DNA of 15,134 nt from contig DAOWDY010000197.1 of NCBI GenBank assembly GCA_030638785.1, positions 1 to 15,134 of the forward strand, in the 5' to 3' direction. The translations under genes and the position numbers were made by a program. This document shows, piece after piece, positions 1 to 7,073 of the stretch; position 1 is the stretch's first letter, and every line of letters starts with the position of its first letter. The notes beneath the pieces are model-generated. The model searched no databases. It saw nothing but the letters and a program-made list of their open reading frames with translations, and had not been told where the DNA came from. The DNA comes from Candidatus Thorarchaeota archaeon. Its GTDB lineage: Archaea > Asgardarchaeota > Thorarchaeia > Thorarchaeales > Thorarchaeaceae.

Positions 1-2
1 GA

Positions 3-86
3 CTCAAGGCTTTTTTAACTGCAAATCCTCGTCTTCTCAGGATGCACCGTCAGCCCATACTGCAGGCCAATTCGATACTCCGCTAG
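3..86 (+). CDS. Possible C-terminal tail of an unidentified protein (partial)
   Basis: A reading frame enters from the left edge and stays open for 27 codons to a TAG at 84-86. That stop overlaps the stop of the convergent gene at 83-85, both lying inside the sequence CTAG. The same arrangement of overlapping convergent stops occurs at 1188-1191, which makes this a credible gene end. The peptide is short, basic and rich in leucine and arginine, and shows no recognisable motif. It could equally be a chance open frame, because another frame is also open across this stretch. Confidence 0.3.
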   Translation, partial: LKAFLTANPRLLRMHRQPILQANSILR

Positions 87-388
87 ATGAGCAACGGCTT
101 CTCATCAGATTCTCTTTTCTGCCCAATTACAGTCCGAGTGTTGTCAATGTACCATCTTGTTTTGTCTCGAAATCTTGACCAAAAATCAAAGAACAGTTGG
201 GGATTCTCAGTTTCAAGAAGTAGGAAACCGTTCCACTCAGTACCCCAAGCGTAACGATAATCTCCGATGATCTTGAGGTCCTCTGGCCAGTCCTTACTAG
301 AGAACTCGGACCAGAACTCCCTTGCCTTACCTGCCTCTTCAGGGGTCATCTTCATGAAACGATAATACACAACAAATGCAAATGTCAT
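83..388 (-). CDS. DUF3303-like small protein, probable dimeric alpha/beta-barrel fold
   Basis: This 101-residue protein opens with a beta-strand-like segment (FAFVVYYRF, residues 3-11). A helix rich in E, A and K follows (about 16-30), then a strand ending in YRYAWGTEWNGFLLLET (about 44-60). A second helix spans about 63-75. The layout, including the glycine-containing G-FLLLET strand and the phrase on a fraction of a 'field' (PQLFFDFW), resembles the DUF3303 group of ferredoxin-like, dimeric barrel proteins. Their biochemical role is unknown. The ATG at 386-388 is preferred to the one at codon 12 because the first strand would otherwise be lost. The gene is divergent from the nuclease gene at 460. 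The family assignment is from memory of the pattern. Confidence 0.6.
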   Translation of the reverse strand: MTFAFVVYYRFMKMTPEEAGKAREFWSEFSSKDWPEDLKIIGDYRYAWGTEWNGFLLLETENPQLFFDFWSRFRDKTRWYIDNTRTVIGQKRESDEKPLLI

Positions 389-418
389 TCATGACCACCA
401 TCTACAACTGAGTTTCGG

Positions 419-431
419 TGCATTAAAAAGA
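419..431. promoter_or_regulatory. Candidate TATA element in the divergent intergenic region
   Basis: The sequence GCATTAAAAAG is the most AT-rich stretch between the divergent starts at 388 and 460. It lies about 34 bases upstream of the + start and about 35 bases upstream of the - start. An archaeal TATA box there would give short leaders in both directions. The assignment rests on position and composition only. Confidence 0.35.
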
Positions 432-459
432 TTGGCTCATGAAGCATGAGTGAAGGGGA

Positions 460-1191
460 ATGAATGACAATAACTTTGAGATAGTCCGTCGAGAATTTAA
501 ACATGGAAAGGTTGCATATGGATTCCAATGGAATAGAACGAATCATGAAAGAATTGGGAAGGATACTGGAGACTCAGCCTCACTATGGGCTCATCTATTC
601 ACAGTATCTTCAGGGAAATTACCTGAAGATCCTTTTACAAATCCCTTCTATGTTAAAGCATCAAAACTGCGATTGAAGCAGATGTCAAAAGCGGCAAAGG
701 TGAACTTCCGAAAGAGGCTGGAACGAACAGGTGCTCTTCATACTGATATTAATCATGAAATTGTTAACCATATTCGAAATCTTCATCGAGCCCGACAGGA
801 TAATTCATACCGGGCAGACCATGCAATAGTTGCTGATTTTCTGAGAACTGACCCCAGCTCAATTGCTATTGAGATTCCAGTCTGGTCCCATAGGTACAAT
901 CTGTCAGGTCATATTGATCTCATTCGGATTGTTGATGAGGTAATTCATGTCTGTGATTATAAACCAGGAAAACTTGAAACAACACCTCAGAGATTCTTGA
1001 CAGCCATTCCCCAGATTGCAGCATATGGAGAGATGATGTCCCATCATCTTGCTTCTACACTTCGTTCTGCACTCGACGCACCACTCTTACCCAATGTACG
1101 ATGCTGTATCTTTGATACACATTCATCGTGGCACTTCGGTGCGGAAATGTTCGTAAGACTACATGCATCCGAAATGCTCTCAGGTATTTAG
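460..1191 (+). CDS. Stand-alone PD-(D/E)XK nuclease, RecB/Cas4-like
   Basis: The 243-residue protein carries the ordered motifs of the RecB-type PD-(D/E)XK fold. They are a glutamate in a strand (E138, IEIPVW), then GHID (D153), then CDYKPG (D166 and K168), then a helix with QIAAY (Q185 and Y189). These match the metal- and DNA-binding core of RecB, AddB and Cas4 nucleases. The protein has no helicase domain and lacks the cysteine cluster of iron-sulfur Cas4 and AddB proteins. The first 130 residues are mostly helical and contain a positively charged segment (about 66-90) that could contact DNA. No cas or helicase gene is adjacent. The ATG at 460 follows a purine-rich GAAGGGGA. The TAG stop overlaps the stop of the convergent transglutaminase gene by four bases. 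A DNA exonuclease or nickase role is inferred from the fold. Confidence 0.75.
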   Translation: MNDNNFEIVRREFKHGKVAYGFQWNRTNHERIGKDTGDSASLWAHLFTVSSGKLPEDPFTNPFYVKASKLRLKQMSKAAKVNFRKRLERTGALHTDINHEIVNHIRNLHRARQDNSYRADHAIVADFLRTDPSSIAIEIPVWSHRYNLSGHIDLIRIVDEVIHVCDYKPGKLETTPQRFLTAIPQIAAYGEMMSHHLASTLRSALDAPLLPNVRCCIFDTHSSWHFGAEMFVRLHASEMLSGI

Positions 1192-2063
1192 GAATCTCCG
1201 TTCACTATAACTCGCATGTTGACATGTTCTTCAATGTTCACTGGTTCTGAATTTGAACGATTCATCATTACTTGGATGGTAGGGCGTTCTGATACTAATC
1301 CTTCCCGAATTCTGGAGAAGTAGTTTTCACTTAATGAACCAAATCGACCAAGAGCAGGGTCAACTGGTATCCAGCCTTTATCCTCAAGATAAACCTCACA
1401 CCAAGCATGAGGTTCGGGTTCATCCCTTCCTCGAAAGAAGTGACCTACGACACGCCTTGAAGGAATCTTGACCGTTCGTGTTAATGCGATGAATAAATCC
1501 GCATGTTCGTCACAGTCTCCTTCCTTCAACTTAGCAGCTTCTGCTGCTCCTAATCTAACATCCAAATGCGTCTTTAGCTTCACTCTCTCCCTCACAACTT
1601 GGAGGGCTAACCGAGCATAGGCTTCGTCATTTCCACTGTTCTCAGCAATGCGCTCGGACAACTCCTGAACTATTGAATCCTCAATTTCCCAATATCGCTG
1701 CATGGAGCAATATATTCCTCTCAGGCTTCGCAGATCATTTTCAGGGACAGGTAATGGCTCCATTAGCCAATCACGAGTAATAGTATCAATACGCAATATG
1801 ACTGTCGGAGAGAAGCTCTCTCCAGGATTCAAATCTGGAATCTTTATCACCGCCACCATATTGCTCTCTGCCTTATCTAGAACGCGTGCTGGTGGAAAAA
1901 CATCAAGGCCCTCAACAAATTGGTTGTCCATATCGGTTAGAAGATGCCACACCATTTTGCCATCGCGTATCTTTGTTGTTCCGCGGTTCTGTATGTTAGC
2001 CTGCATCTCCACTAAAAGTCTCAAAATGATGTCTCCAATAATCTCTTTACTCCTCGGACCCAA
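1188..2063 (-). CDS. Transglutaminase-like cysteine protease-fold protein, cytoplasmic
   Basis: The second half holds the full catalytic triad of the transglutaminase-like superfamily: C184 in EGDCDEHADL, H219 in EPHAWCEVY and D235 in WIPVDPALG. The first half (about residues 20-100) is predicted to be a beta-sandwich like that found before many archaeal transglutaminase domains. No signal peptide or membrane segment is visible, so an intracellular protease, amidase or crosslinking role is possible; the substrate is unknown. The start is uncertain. The TTG at 2061-2063 is the most upstream codon after an in-frame stop, but it lacks a ribosome binding site. The TTG at 2022-2024 has GGAG eight bases upstream and preserves the first predicted strand, so it may be the true start. 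The gene is divergent from the coiled-coil gene at 2140. Confidence 0.85.
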   Translation of the reverse strand: MGPRSKEIIGDIILRLLVEMQANIQNRGTTKIRDGKMVWHLLTDMDNQFVEGLDVFPPARVLDKAESNMVAVIKIPDLNPGESFSPTVILRIDTITRDWLMEPLPVPENDLRSLRGIYCSMQRYWEIEDSIVQELSERIAENSGNDEAYARLALQVVRERVKLKTHLDVRLGAAEAAKLKEGDCDEHADLFIALTRTVKIPSRRVVGHFFRGRDEPEPHAWCEVYLEDKGWIPVDPALGRFGSLSENYFSRIREGLVSERPTIQVMMNRSNSEPVNIEEHVNMRVIVNGDS

Positions 2064-2070
2064 ATCGAAT

Positions 2071-2081
2071 AGATTTATGTG
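2071..2081 (+). promoter_or_regulatory. Candidate TATA box for the coiled-coil gene at 2140
   Basis: The sequence AGATTTATGTG lies in the 76-base gap between divergent genes. It would place transcription start near 2100, giving a leader of about 40 bases that contains the GAGG ribosome binding site at 2129-2132. It may also serve the opposite strand. Support is by composition and spacing only. Confidence 0.3.
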
Positions 2082-2139
2082 TTATCAAGATGTGTGTTTT
2101 CCTAGCTCCCAAGACTGTACTGATAAACGAGGTTATCTC

Positions 2140-3603
2140 ATGTCGAGAGACGAGAAAGATTTCTCTAAGGACGACCATGAGGAGGTTGTTGACAAGCTCC
2201 TGGATGAGTTAGGTGTCGATGATGACATGCGCAAGGATCTCGTGGATTCTGGCAGAGTATCAAGTGACTTGCTGAAGGTTGCGACTGCAGATCAGGTTCG
2301 ACGACGTATGGGCATTGAGAAGAGCATCGAGCGTCTGCGTGATAGCATGAATCTTCTCGAACGCAATGTTACACAAGTTGAAAGCTCCATTGACAGAATT
2401 GAACGAGACTTGATTCCAGTAGTTCTCTCATTCCTTGTATCCCTCAAGGGAAACCTAGTTTCTGTTAGAAATGCTGTCATCGATGACAGTAAGAGAAGTG
2501 CCAAGACGAATCTTCATGTCACCTTTGTGAATACAACTCTTAAGGAAGTAGTCGAAAAACAATTCACTCCAATGGAAGAGAGTCTTAGTAGTGAAATGTC
2601 TGCTCCCATCATAGAAAAAATACGTGAGATAACAGATGCATTCAAGGATGTTCTCAGCTTAACAATAGACGAACTGTCCAATCTCAAGGCTAGTACAGAG
2701 GATTATACTCAGCGAACGAGCACAGAGATGGAGTTCCTGACCAAGGAACTAAGTATGAAGCCACGTGTAGAAGTACCCAAAGAAGTAGAGCAGCAGCTAA
2801 CAGAACTAAACCGAAAGGCAGAAGGACTTCAGAATGAACTCAATTTGGCTCTTCAGAAGGTTGAGAATCGTGAGGCTGAGATTCTTTCACTTCAGACCAA
2901 TCTAGCATCGACAAAGGTCCGGAATGAAAGTCTAGAAGATGCATACGAGTCACTCAAAGCTTCACCTGTTGCTGATATTTCTGTAGTAACAGAGCTTCGT
3001 CAGAATGTGACAGCATTGCAGACAGAAGGAGAGATACTGCAGAAGCGTATTGCAGAAACTGAAACTCAACTCAAAACATCCGAGGATTTGGTAGCTCAGT
3101 TGCGCTCTGATGTATCCAAGAAAGAGATTCAAGCTGGCGATTATAGCGAGAAAATCTCGGAACTTGAGGCTGAAGCTGGAAGCACAAATGAACGACTCGA
3201 AGAGATGGAAGAGTTAAGAGCAAGAGTTCGTTCGCTTGAGTCCGGAGACACGATGCGAGAGCTTGAGAGAACCCGCGCTGAGGTAGAGCGACTTGCAGCT
3301 AGTGATGAACGTTTCAAGAAAGATTATGAAGTGATGAAGAAAAAGGTCGAGAACACTGAACAAAGACTCTCGGGCTATTTTGACCTAATGGATAGCACTG
3401 AGAAGACAAGGGCTTTTCGTATTCTAGAAGATAGCAAGGAGATAACAATTCGAGAAGTTGCAAGATCCATGGGGGTTTCTCCAGCAATAATGACACAATG
3501 GGCTGAGGACTTTGTACGCCTTGGATTGGCCTGGATTGTAGATGATACAAAATTAGTACTTGCAATCGGCGATGATGATGACCCAACAAATGATGTTCCA
3601 TGA
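2140..3603 (+). CDS. Long coiled-coil protein with C-terminal winged-helix domain
   Basis: This 487-residue, acidic protein is almost entirely helical. Residues 1-190 form helical segments with short breaks. Residues about 200-410 are heptad-rich coiled coil dominated by E, L, K, Q and R. The last 70 residues look like a winged helix-turn-helix (RILEDSKEITIREVARSMG, then a recognition helix near ATMTQWAEDF-type sequence and a wing), followed by an acidic tail. The architecture suggests a dimeric or oligomeric DNA-binding or scaffold protein. I do not recognise a named family. The ATG at 2140 is chosen because GAGG at 2129-2132 sits seven bases upstream. The frame is open further upstream, to 1702, only because it runs antisense to the transglutaminase gene. 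A shorter protein with the same layout is encoded at 10240-10911. Confidence 0.8.
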   Translation: MSRDEKDFSKDDHEEVVDKLLDELGVDDDMRKDLVDSGRVSSDLLKVATADQVRRRMGIEKSIERLRDSMNLLERNVTQVESSIDRIERDLIPVVLSFLVSLKGNLVSVRNAVIDDSKRSAKTNLHVTFVNTTLKEVVEKQFTPMEESLSSEMSAPIIEKIREITDAFKDVLSLTIDELSNLKASTEDYTQRTSTEMEFLTKELSMKPRVEVPKEVEQQLTELNRKAEGLQNELNLALQKVENREAEILSLQTNLASTKVRNESLEDAYESLKASPVADISVVTELRQNVTALQTEGEILQKRIAETETQLKTSEDLVAQLRSDVSKKEIQAGDYSEKISELEAEAGSTNERLEEMEELRARVRSLESGDTMRELERTRAEVERLAASDERFKKDYEVMKKKVENTEQRLSGYFDLMDSTEKTRAFRILEDSKEITIREVARSMGVSPAIMTQWAEDFVRLGLAWIVDDTKLVLAIGDDDDPTNDVP

Positions 3604-3609
3604 GAATCA

Positions 3610-4080
3610 TCAGAGTGAGTCTACGCGTTTAAAGAATTGACCAACTTCAATCAATCCATCTAATCTAAACACTTTCTCGTAGAGGTCCTCTATGTTACCT
3701 CGTGGTACCTTACCCTCGGTCAAGTATCCTCGAACTGCAGGTCTGAGAATCTCCTCTAGGTAGGATGTTCTTAGATCCGTTAGAGCGGTCACTAAATCTG
3801 ATGATAACTTCTTCCGCTTCAATGTGGATTTGATGGTTTCTATTCCCTTACGGCAATTGGGACCTGATTTGAGAATTTCTTCTGTCCCAGAAAAAGCCTG
3901 TTTTGCAAGGTCTCTGTACTTCTTGTGTGCCTGCACAATATCAGAATATGCAAGTAATTTGGTTTCAGAACATTGGTCCAGGAAGGGCACACTCTTTGCT
4001 GCTACCCTCTCAAGCAGTCCGCCTATCTTATCCAGACTCTTTTTGTTATTCATCTCCCAAACCATTAGTATAATCCCCAT
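3610..4080 (-). CDS. Unrecognised helical protein
   Basis: The product is up to 156 residues, basic and predicted to be all-helical, with two cysteines in the first half (QCSETK and GPNCRKG) too far apart to suggest a metal site. I do not recognise the family. Three in-frame ATGs compete: 4078-4080, 4063-4065 and 4051-4053. An AT-rich GTTAAAAGCATAG element at 4083-4095 lies only a few bases before the first ATG. A promoter there would start transcription near 4064, which favours the second ATG as leaderless, or the third (MNNKKSLDKI). The longest form is listed. The stop lies six bases past the end of the convergent coiled-coil gene, and the gene is divergent from the radical SAM gene at 4160. 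Confidence 0.6.
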   Translation of the reverse strand: MGIILMVWEMNNKKSLDKIGGLLERVAAKSVPFLDQCSETKLLAYSDIVQAHKKYRDLAKQAFSGTEEILKSGPNCRKGIETIKSTLKRKKLSSDLVTALTDLRTSYLEEILRPAVRGYLTEGKVPRGNIEDLYEKVFRLDGLIEVGQFFKRVDSL

Positions 4081-4121
4081 CTATGCTTTTAACAATGTCT
4101 CCACTGTCCTCTCAGCCGCAC

Positions 4122-4136
4122 CGAAATAAGCATAAG
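4122..4136 (+). promoter_or_regulatory. Candidate BRE/TATA promoter of the AmrS-like gene
   Basis: The sequence CCGAAATAAGCATAA has a BRE-like CGAAA followed by an AT-rich TATA-like core. Its centre is about 28 bases upstream of the ATG at 4160, where no Shine-Dalgarno motif is present. That spacing fits a leaderless transcript starting at or just before the start codon, a common archaeal arrangement. Confidence 0.45.
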
Positions 4137-4159
4137 ATGCGCTCCTAGAAGTCCCTTCA

Positions 4160-5206
4160 ATGAAAGAGGCAATGCATTACTCAAAGGTCAAAGATGCTGT
4201 TAGATGTGACCTCTGTGCACGACGGTGTATGTTAAACGAAGGGGAGACGGGATTCTGTCGTGTTCGAGTTGTTAAGAAAGGTCTACTGTACACTAAGGTC
4301 TATGGTCTGATTGATGGTATGGCTTCCGATCCGGTTGAGAAGAAACCTCTCTTTCATTTCGCACCTGGATCGAACACGTTTTCCATTAGCACCTCATCAT
4401 GTAATTTTAGATGTGATTTCTGCCTAAACTATCACTCGTCTCATAGAGAAGTTCCCGTTGGAGAGGAACTGGCACCAACAGAACTAGTTCGTCTTGCAAT
4501 TAAGAATGATTGCCAAGGAATGACTTACACTTATACTGAACCAACAATTTTCTTCGAATTGGCGTATGATACCGCAAGATTGGCAAATGCAGAGGGACTC
4601 TACAACACGTTTGTAACAAATGGGTATATGACAACAGAAGCTGTTGACACCATTGCTCCTTATCTTGATGCAGCTTCAGTCAATTTCAAGGGGAGTGCCA
4701 ACAAGGAGTTCTACAAGAAATTGATGGACGTTCCAAAAACAGAACCTATCTTCACTAGCATGGAGCGGATGAAGGAAAAGGGTATATTTATTGAAATCAC
4801 CAATCTGATAATTCCTGAAGTTGGGGACAACCAGAAAGACACTCGAATATTGGCTGAATGGACTGTTGAGAATCTAGGCCCTCGGACCCCTTTTCATTTC
4901 ACATCGTTTGCTCCAACCTTCAAAATAACGAACCTACCCCGAACTCCTGCTTCAACTCTTGAGAAACACATCAATATAGCAAGGGAATCGGGGCTTGAGT
5001 TTGTGTACTCCGGGAACGTTCCTGGTCATGACTATGAAAATACATATTGTCCGAACTGTGGTTTCAAGGCAGTTGAACGTTATTCTGTATACCTGAAGAG
5101 TAATAATCTACGAGAAGATGGACATTGCCCGAAATGTAGTACAGATCTTGGAATCGCTGGGATTAAATGGATGAAGCTCGGAAAAGGAAAGTCTCGATTC
5201 TTCTGA
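4160..5206 (+). CDS. amrS: AmmeMemoRadiSam-type radical SAM enzyme
   Basis: The protein is 348 residues. An N-terminal cysteine cluster (C16, C19, C23, C33) precedes the family signature DPVEKKPLFHFAPGS (57-71). The radical SAM motif CNFRCDFC follows, with C81, C85 and C88 binding the 4Fe-4S cluster that cleaves S-adenosylmethionine. Near the end, GNVPGH and a C297/C300/C323/C326 zinc ribbon complete the AmrS pattern. The family usually accompanies AMMECR1 and Memo proteins, which are not in this window. Its substrate is not firmly established. The residue after the CxxxCxxC motif is leucine (CLN) where many relatives have glutamine (CQN). The gene begins a + strand run, with the DUF2797 gene ten bases downstream. 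Family assignment is confident; function in this organism is not. Confidence 0.88.
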   Translation: MKEAMHYSKVKDAVRCDLCARRCMLNEGETGFCRVRVVKKGLLYTKVYGLIDGMASDPVEKKPLFHFAPGSNTFSISTSSCNFRCDFCLNYHSSHREVPVGEELAPTELVRLAIKNDCQGMTYTYTEPTIFFELAYDTARLANAEGLYNTFVTNGYMTTEAVDTIAPYLDAASVNFKGSANKEFYKKLMDVPKTEPIFTSMERMKEKGIFIEITNLIIPEVGDNQKDTRILAEWTVENLGPRTPFHFTSFAPTFKITNLPRTPASTLEKHINIARESGLEFVYSGNVPGHDYENTYCPNCGFKAVERYSVYLKSNNLREDGHCPKCSTDLGIAGIKWMKLGKGKSRFF

Positions 5207-5216
5207 GGAACTAAGG

Positions 5217-6104
5217 ATGCATATTGTACGTGTTACATGGAAACCAGAAGGTACTGGCTTTCATTCCGGTTTTACTATCCGTAAATCTGATTCCAAGCTG
5301 GAGTTCCACTCTCTTGAGAAAGGTATGCAAATCGCATGGACGGTCAAGGGTCCGAAACTGTGTATTGGAAGAGTTTCAGAGAAACGACACCTTATTGCAT
5401 GTCCGCTGAACAGCATCGTCCTAAAGGGGTCCAAATGTCTGGAATGTTCTGCACTGGATACCTTTGATCCTTGTATACGTTGTACTGGACATCAATGTCT
5501 TGCTGATAGTATAAGAAGGGGTGAATGCGAATCTTCTGATTATATCGTATACTTGGCTCTATTCAGTGATGGAACTCTCAAAGTTGGCGTATCCTCGAAG
5601 CGTCGTGCAAGAGTCCGTTGGGTGGAACAGGGGGCGGATTATGCAGGTATACTTACCGAGATTAGAGATGGCAAGGTCGCAAGAAGAATAGAACATGATA
5701 TTGGAAAACATCCCGCTGTAGCATTGGCCGTGTCTGGATATCAGAAAAAGAACTCACTAATGACATCACTCCACCACGAAGCGGCAAATCAGATTGTGGC
5801 TGACTTTTTGGGTTCGCTTCCTGATGATTCTCAATTCAAAGAAGTCGAATTAGAGGATCTTACAACGCACTATTCACTTGGTGAGTTAGATGCAGATCCA
5901 TTACCATGGCCTGAAGGTACTCAATCTGTTGTAGATCAACAACTATTGGGCGATGTAATGGGGATGAAAGGTGCTCTGTTAGTTACCGGAATAGGACATG
6001 CATATCGCGTAATATCTCTTAAGAAACTAATTGGTTATACAATAGAAGAAGGAATTAACACACATATTAATTCACAATCAGGTCTACTGGATTTCATTGA
6101 GTAA
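5217..6104 (+). CDS. DUF2797 protein with zinc cysteines and a GIY-YIG-like segment
   Basis: The 295-residue product matches DUF2797. It has a cysteine-rich block (C74, C77, C86, C89, C94), probably a zinc site, then a conserved core IVYLALFSDGTLKVGVSS and RWVEQGADYAG. A small N-terminal beta-rich domain precedes these, and the C-terminal 100 residues are mixed alpha/beta. The core spacing (Y112, V123-G124, R132/R134, E159) resembles GIY-YIG nuclease-fold proteins, as developed in the findings. The function of DUF2797 is unknown to me. A GAGG motif at 5205-5208 overlaps the stop of the AmrS gene and sits eight bases before the ATG, so translation is probably coupled within one operon. Family call is from the pattern of conserved motifs. 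Confidence 0.8.
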   Translation: MHIVRVTWKPEGTGFHSGFTIRKSDSKLEFHSLEKGMQIAWTVKGPKLCIGRVSEKRHLIACPLNSIVLKGSKCLECSALDTFDPCIRCTGHQCLADSIRRGECESSDYIVYLALFSDGTLKVGVSSKRRARVRWVEQGADYAGILTEIRDGKVARRIEHDIGKHPAVALAVSGYQKKNSLMTSLHHEAANQIVADFLGSLPDDSQFKEVELEDLTTHYSLGELDADPLPWPEGTQSVVDQQLLGDVMGMKGALLVTGIGHAYRVISLKKLIGYTIEEGINTHINSQSGLLDFIE

Positions 6105-6138
6105 ACTCAAATAGACTAATTGTAGTTGGCTGAACAGC

Positions 6139-6987
6139 ATGAATACACAAGACGAGAAAGCATTGGTGCGCTACATCTCACTTGTTCGTCGGGAGGGAGG
6201 TGAACCGATATTAGGTATCCCCTATCGAGAGATGAGTGTAGACCCTGATCTTGTTGCTAGTTTCGTGCTTGCGATTATCATCTTCGAAAATCGACAACTC
6301 AAAACGTTCACAAAGGAAGGTTATGTTGTAGTTATTGAAGAAGGTAAATACGTTGTAGGCCTTCTCATTATTGACAAAGTAGAAGATGATGAGCCATATC
6401 GAAAAGAGTTGATACAAATAATCAACGAGTTCGAAAACGAATTTGAAGCTCATTTGAATAATTGGAAGGGAGATATTCGTCCTTTCAGAGAGTTTGCCCT
6501 GAACATTCTAGGTGTCTATCCATATCGTGAACTTGATTTTGATATGGTGCCGCATCTAGTCGCAAAATCAGAAGCAGCACCTGATCGCTATGTAAGTATC
6601 CCTTGGAGTGTTGGAGAAACAGACGAGAAAATTCAAATTATTGTCGGATTCATCAATGGAAAGAGAAGTCTAAAAGAGATAATGGAATCATCTAACTTTT
6701 CCCACTCTGACACAAAAGCGATATTCTCAATGCTGGACCGTTACAAATGGATTCGTCTTGACAGAAAGCTTGGACCGACATCACATCTTAAGAAGATTAC
6801 TGATCCCCCAATGTACTTGATTGGTGCATATGGGGATCAACTGACTGAAATTGTGGAAAAGTTTGATGGAACTCGCAGTGTTACAGAAGTTTGTGAATTA
6901 CTTTCTTACACTGTAGAGGTCGTAACAACAATTGCCCGTAATCTAATTGATGCAGGAGTGTTAGGATTTGCAGAAACTAAGAAATGA
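6139..6987 (+). CDS. Longin-like domain protein with two C-terminal winged-helix-like repeats (paralogue 1)
   Basis: The 282-residue protein starts with a domain of about 125 residues made of RYISLVRREGGEPILGIPY strands, a helix beginning VDPDLVASFVLAIIIF, three further strands and a long helix ending in FREFALNIL. This order fits the longin/Roadblock superfamily as seen in MON1-, HPS- and Fuzzy-like proteins that bind small GTPases. Two repeats follow, each led by a G-x-R-S/T phrase (NGKRSLKEI near 173-181; DGTRSVTEV near 248-256), which look like winged helices. It is a clear tandem paralogue of the next gene. The ATG at 6139 has only a weak ribosome binding site; the 34-base gap from the DUF2797 gene suggests cotranscription. 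A platform or signalling role with a GTPase is inferred, and no GTPase gene is nearby. Confidence 0.7.
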   Translation: MNTQDEKALVRYISLVRREGGEPILGIPYREMSVDPDLVASFVLAIIIFENRQLKTFTKEGYVVVIEEGKYVVGLLIIDKVEDDEPYRKELIQIINEFENEFEAHLNNWKGDIRPFREFALNILGVYPYRELDFDMVPHLVAKSEAAPDRYVSIPWSVGETDEKIQIIVGFINGKRSLKEIMESSNFSHSDTKAIFSMLDRYKWIRLDRKLGPTSHLKKITDPPMYLIGAYGDQLTEIVEKFDGTRSVTEVCELLSYTVEVVTTIARNLIDAGVLGFAETKK

Positions 6988-7025
6988 CAATCCTTATAGA
7001 AAGGATTGCTTTTCTTGCAATCCTT
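6988..7025 (+). terminator. Overlapping alternative hairpins after paralogue 1
   Basis: CAATCCTT occurs at 6988-6995 and again at 7018-7025, and its complement AAGGATTG lies between them at 7001-7008. The first copy can pair with the complement across a five-base loop, giving an eight-base-pair stem followed by CTTTTCTT. The second can pair across a seven-base loop as a nine-base-pair stem. The two stems exclude each other. The first begins right after the stop codon and is followed by a U-rich run, which fits a terminator. Whether the second modulates it is unknown. Confidence 0.5.
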
Positions 7026-7060
7026 CTTCAATCGGGGGCATGAAGAATATTTACGAAAGA

Positions 7061-7066
7061 GAGGTG
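7061..7066 (+). promoter_or_regulatory. Strong Shine-Dalgarno site for paralogue 2
   Basis: GAGGTG lies seven bases before the ATG at 7074, in a purine-rich leader. It is among the best-matched ribosome binding sites in the window and contrasts with the weak one before paralogue 1. Confidence 0.7.
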
Positions 7067-7073
7067 GAACGTA

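Noticed and set aside
460..1191. Identification of the first nuclease as Cas4
   Set aside because: The conserved cysteines for the iron-sulfur cluster are missing and no cas1, cas2 or repeat array is nearby.
1702..2139. A 146-codon N-terminal extension of the coiled-coil gene on the + strand
   Set aside because: It runs antisense to the transglutaminase-like gene, has low-complexity composition unlike the coiled-coil part, and the ATG at 2140 has a well-placed GAGG site.
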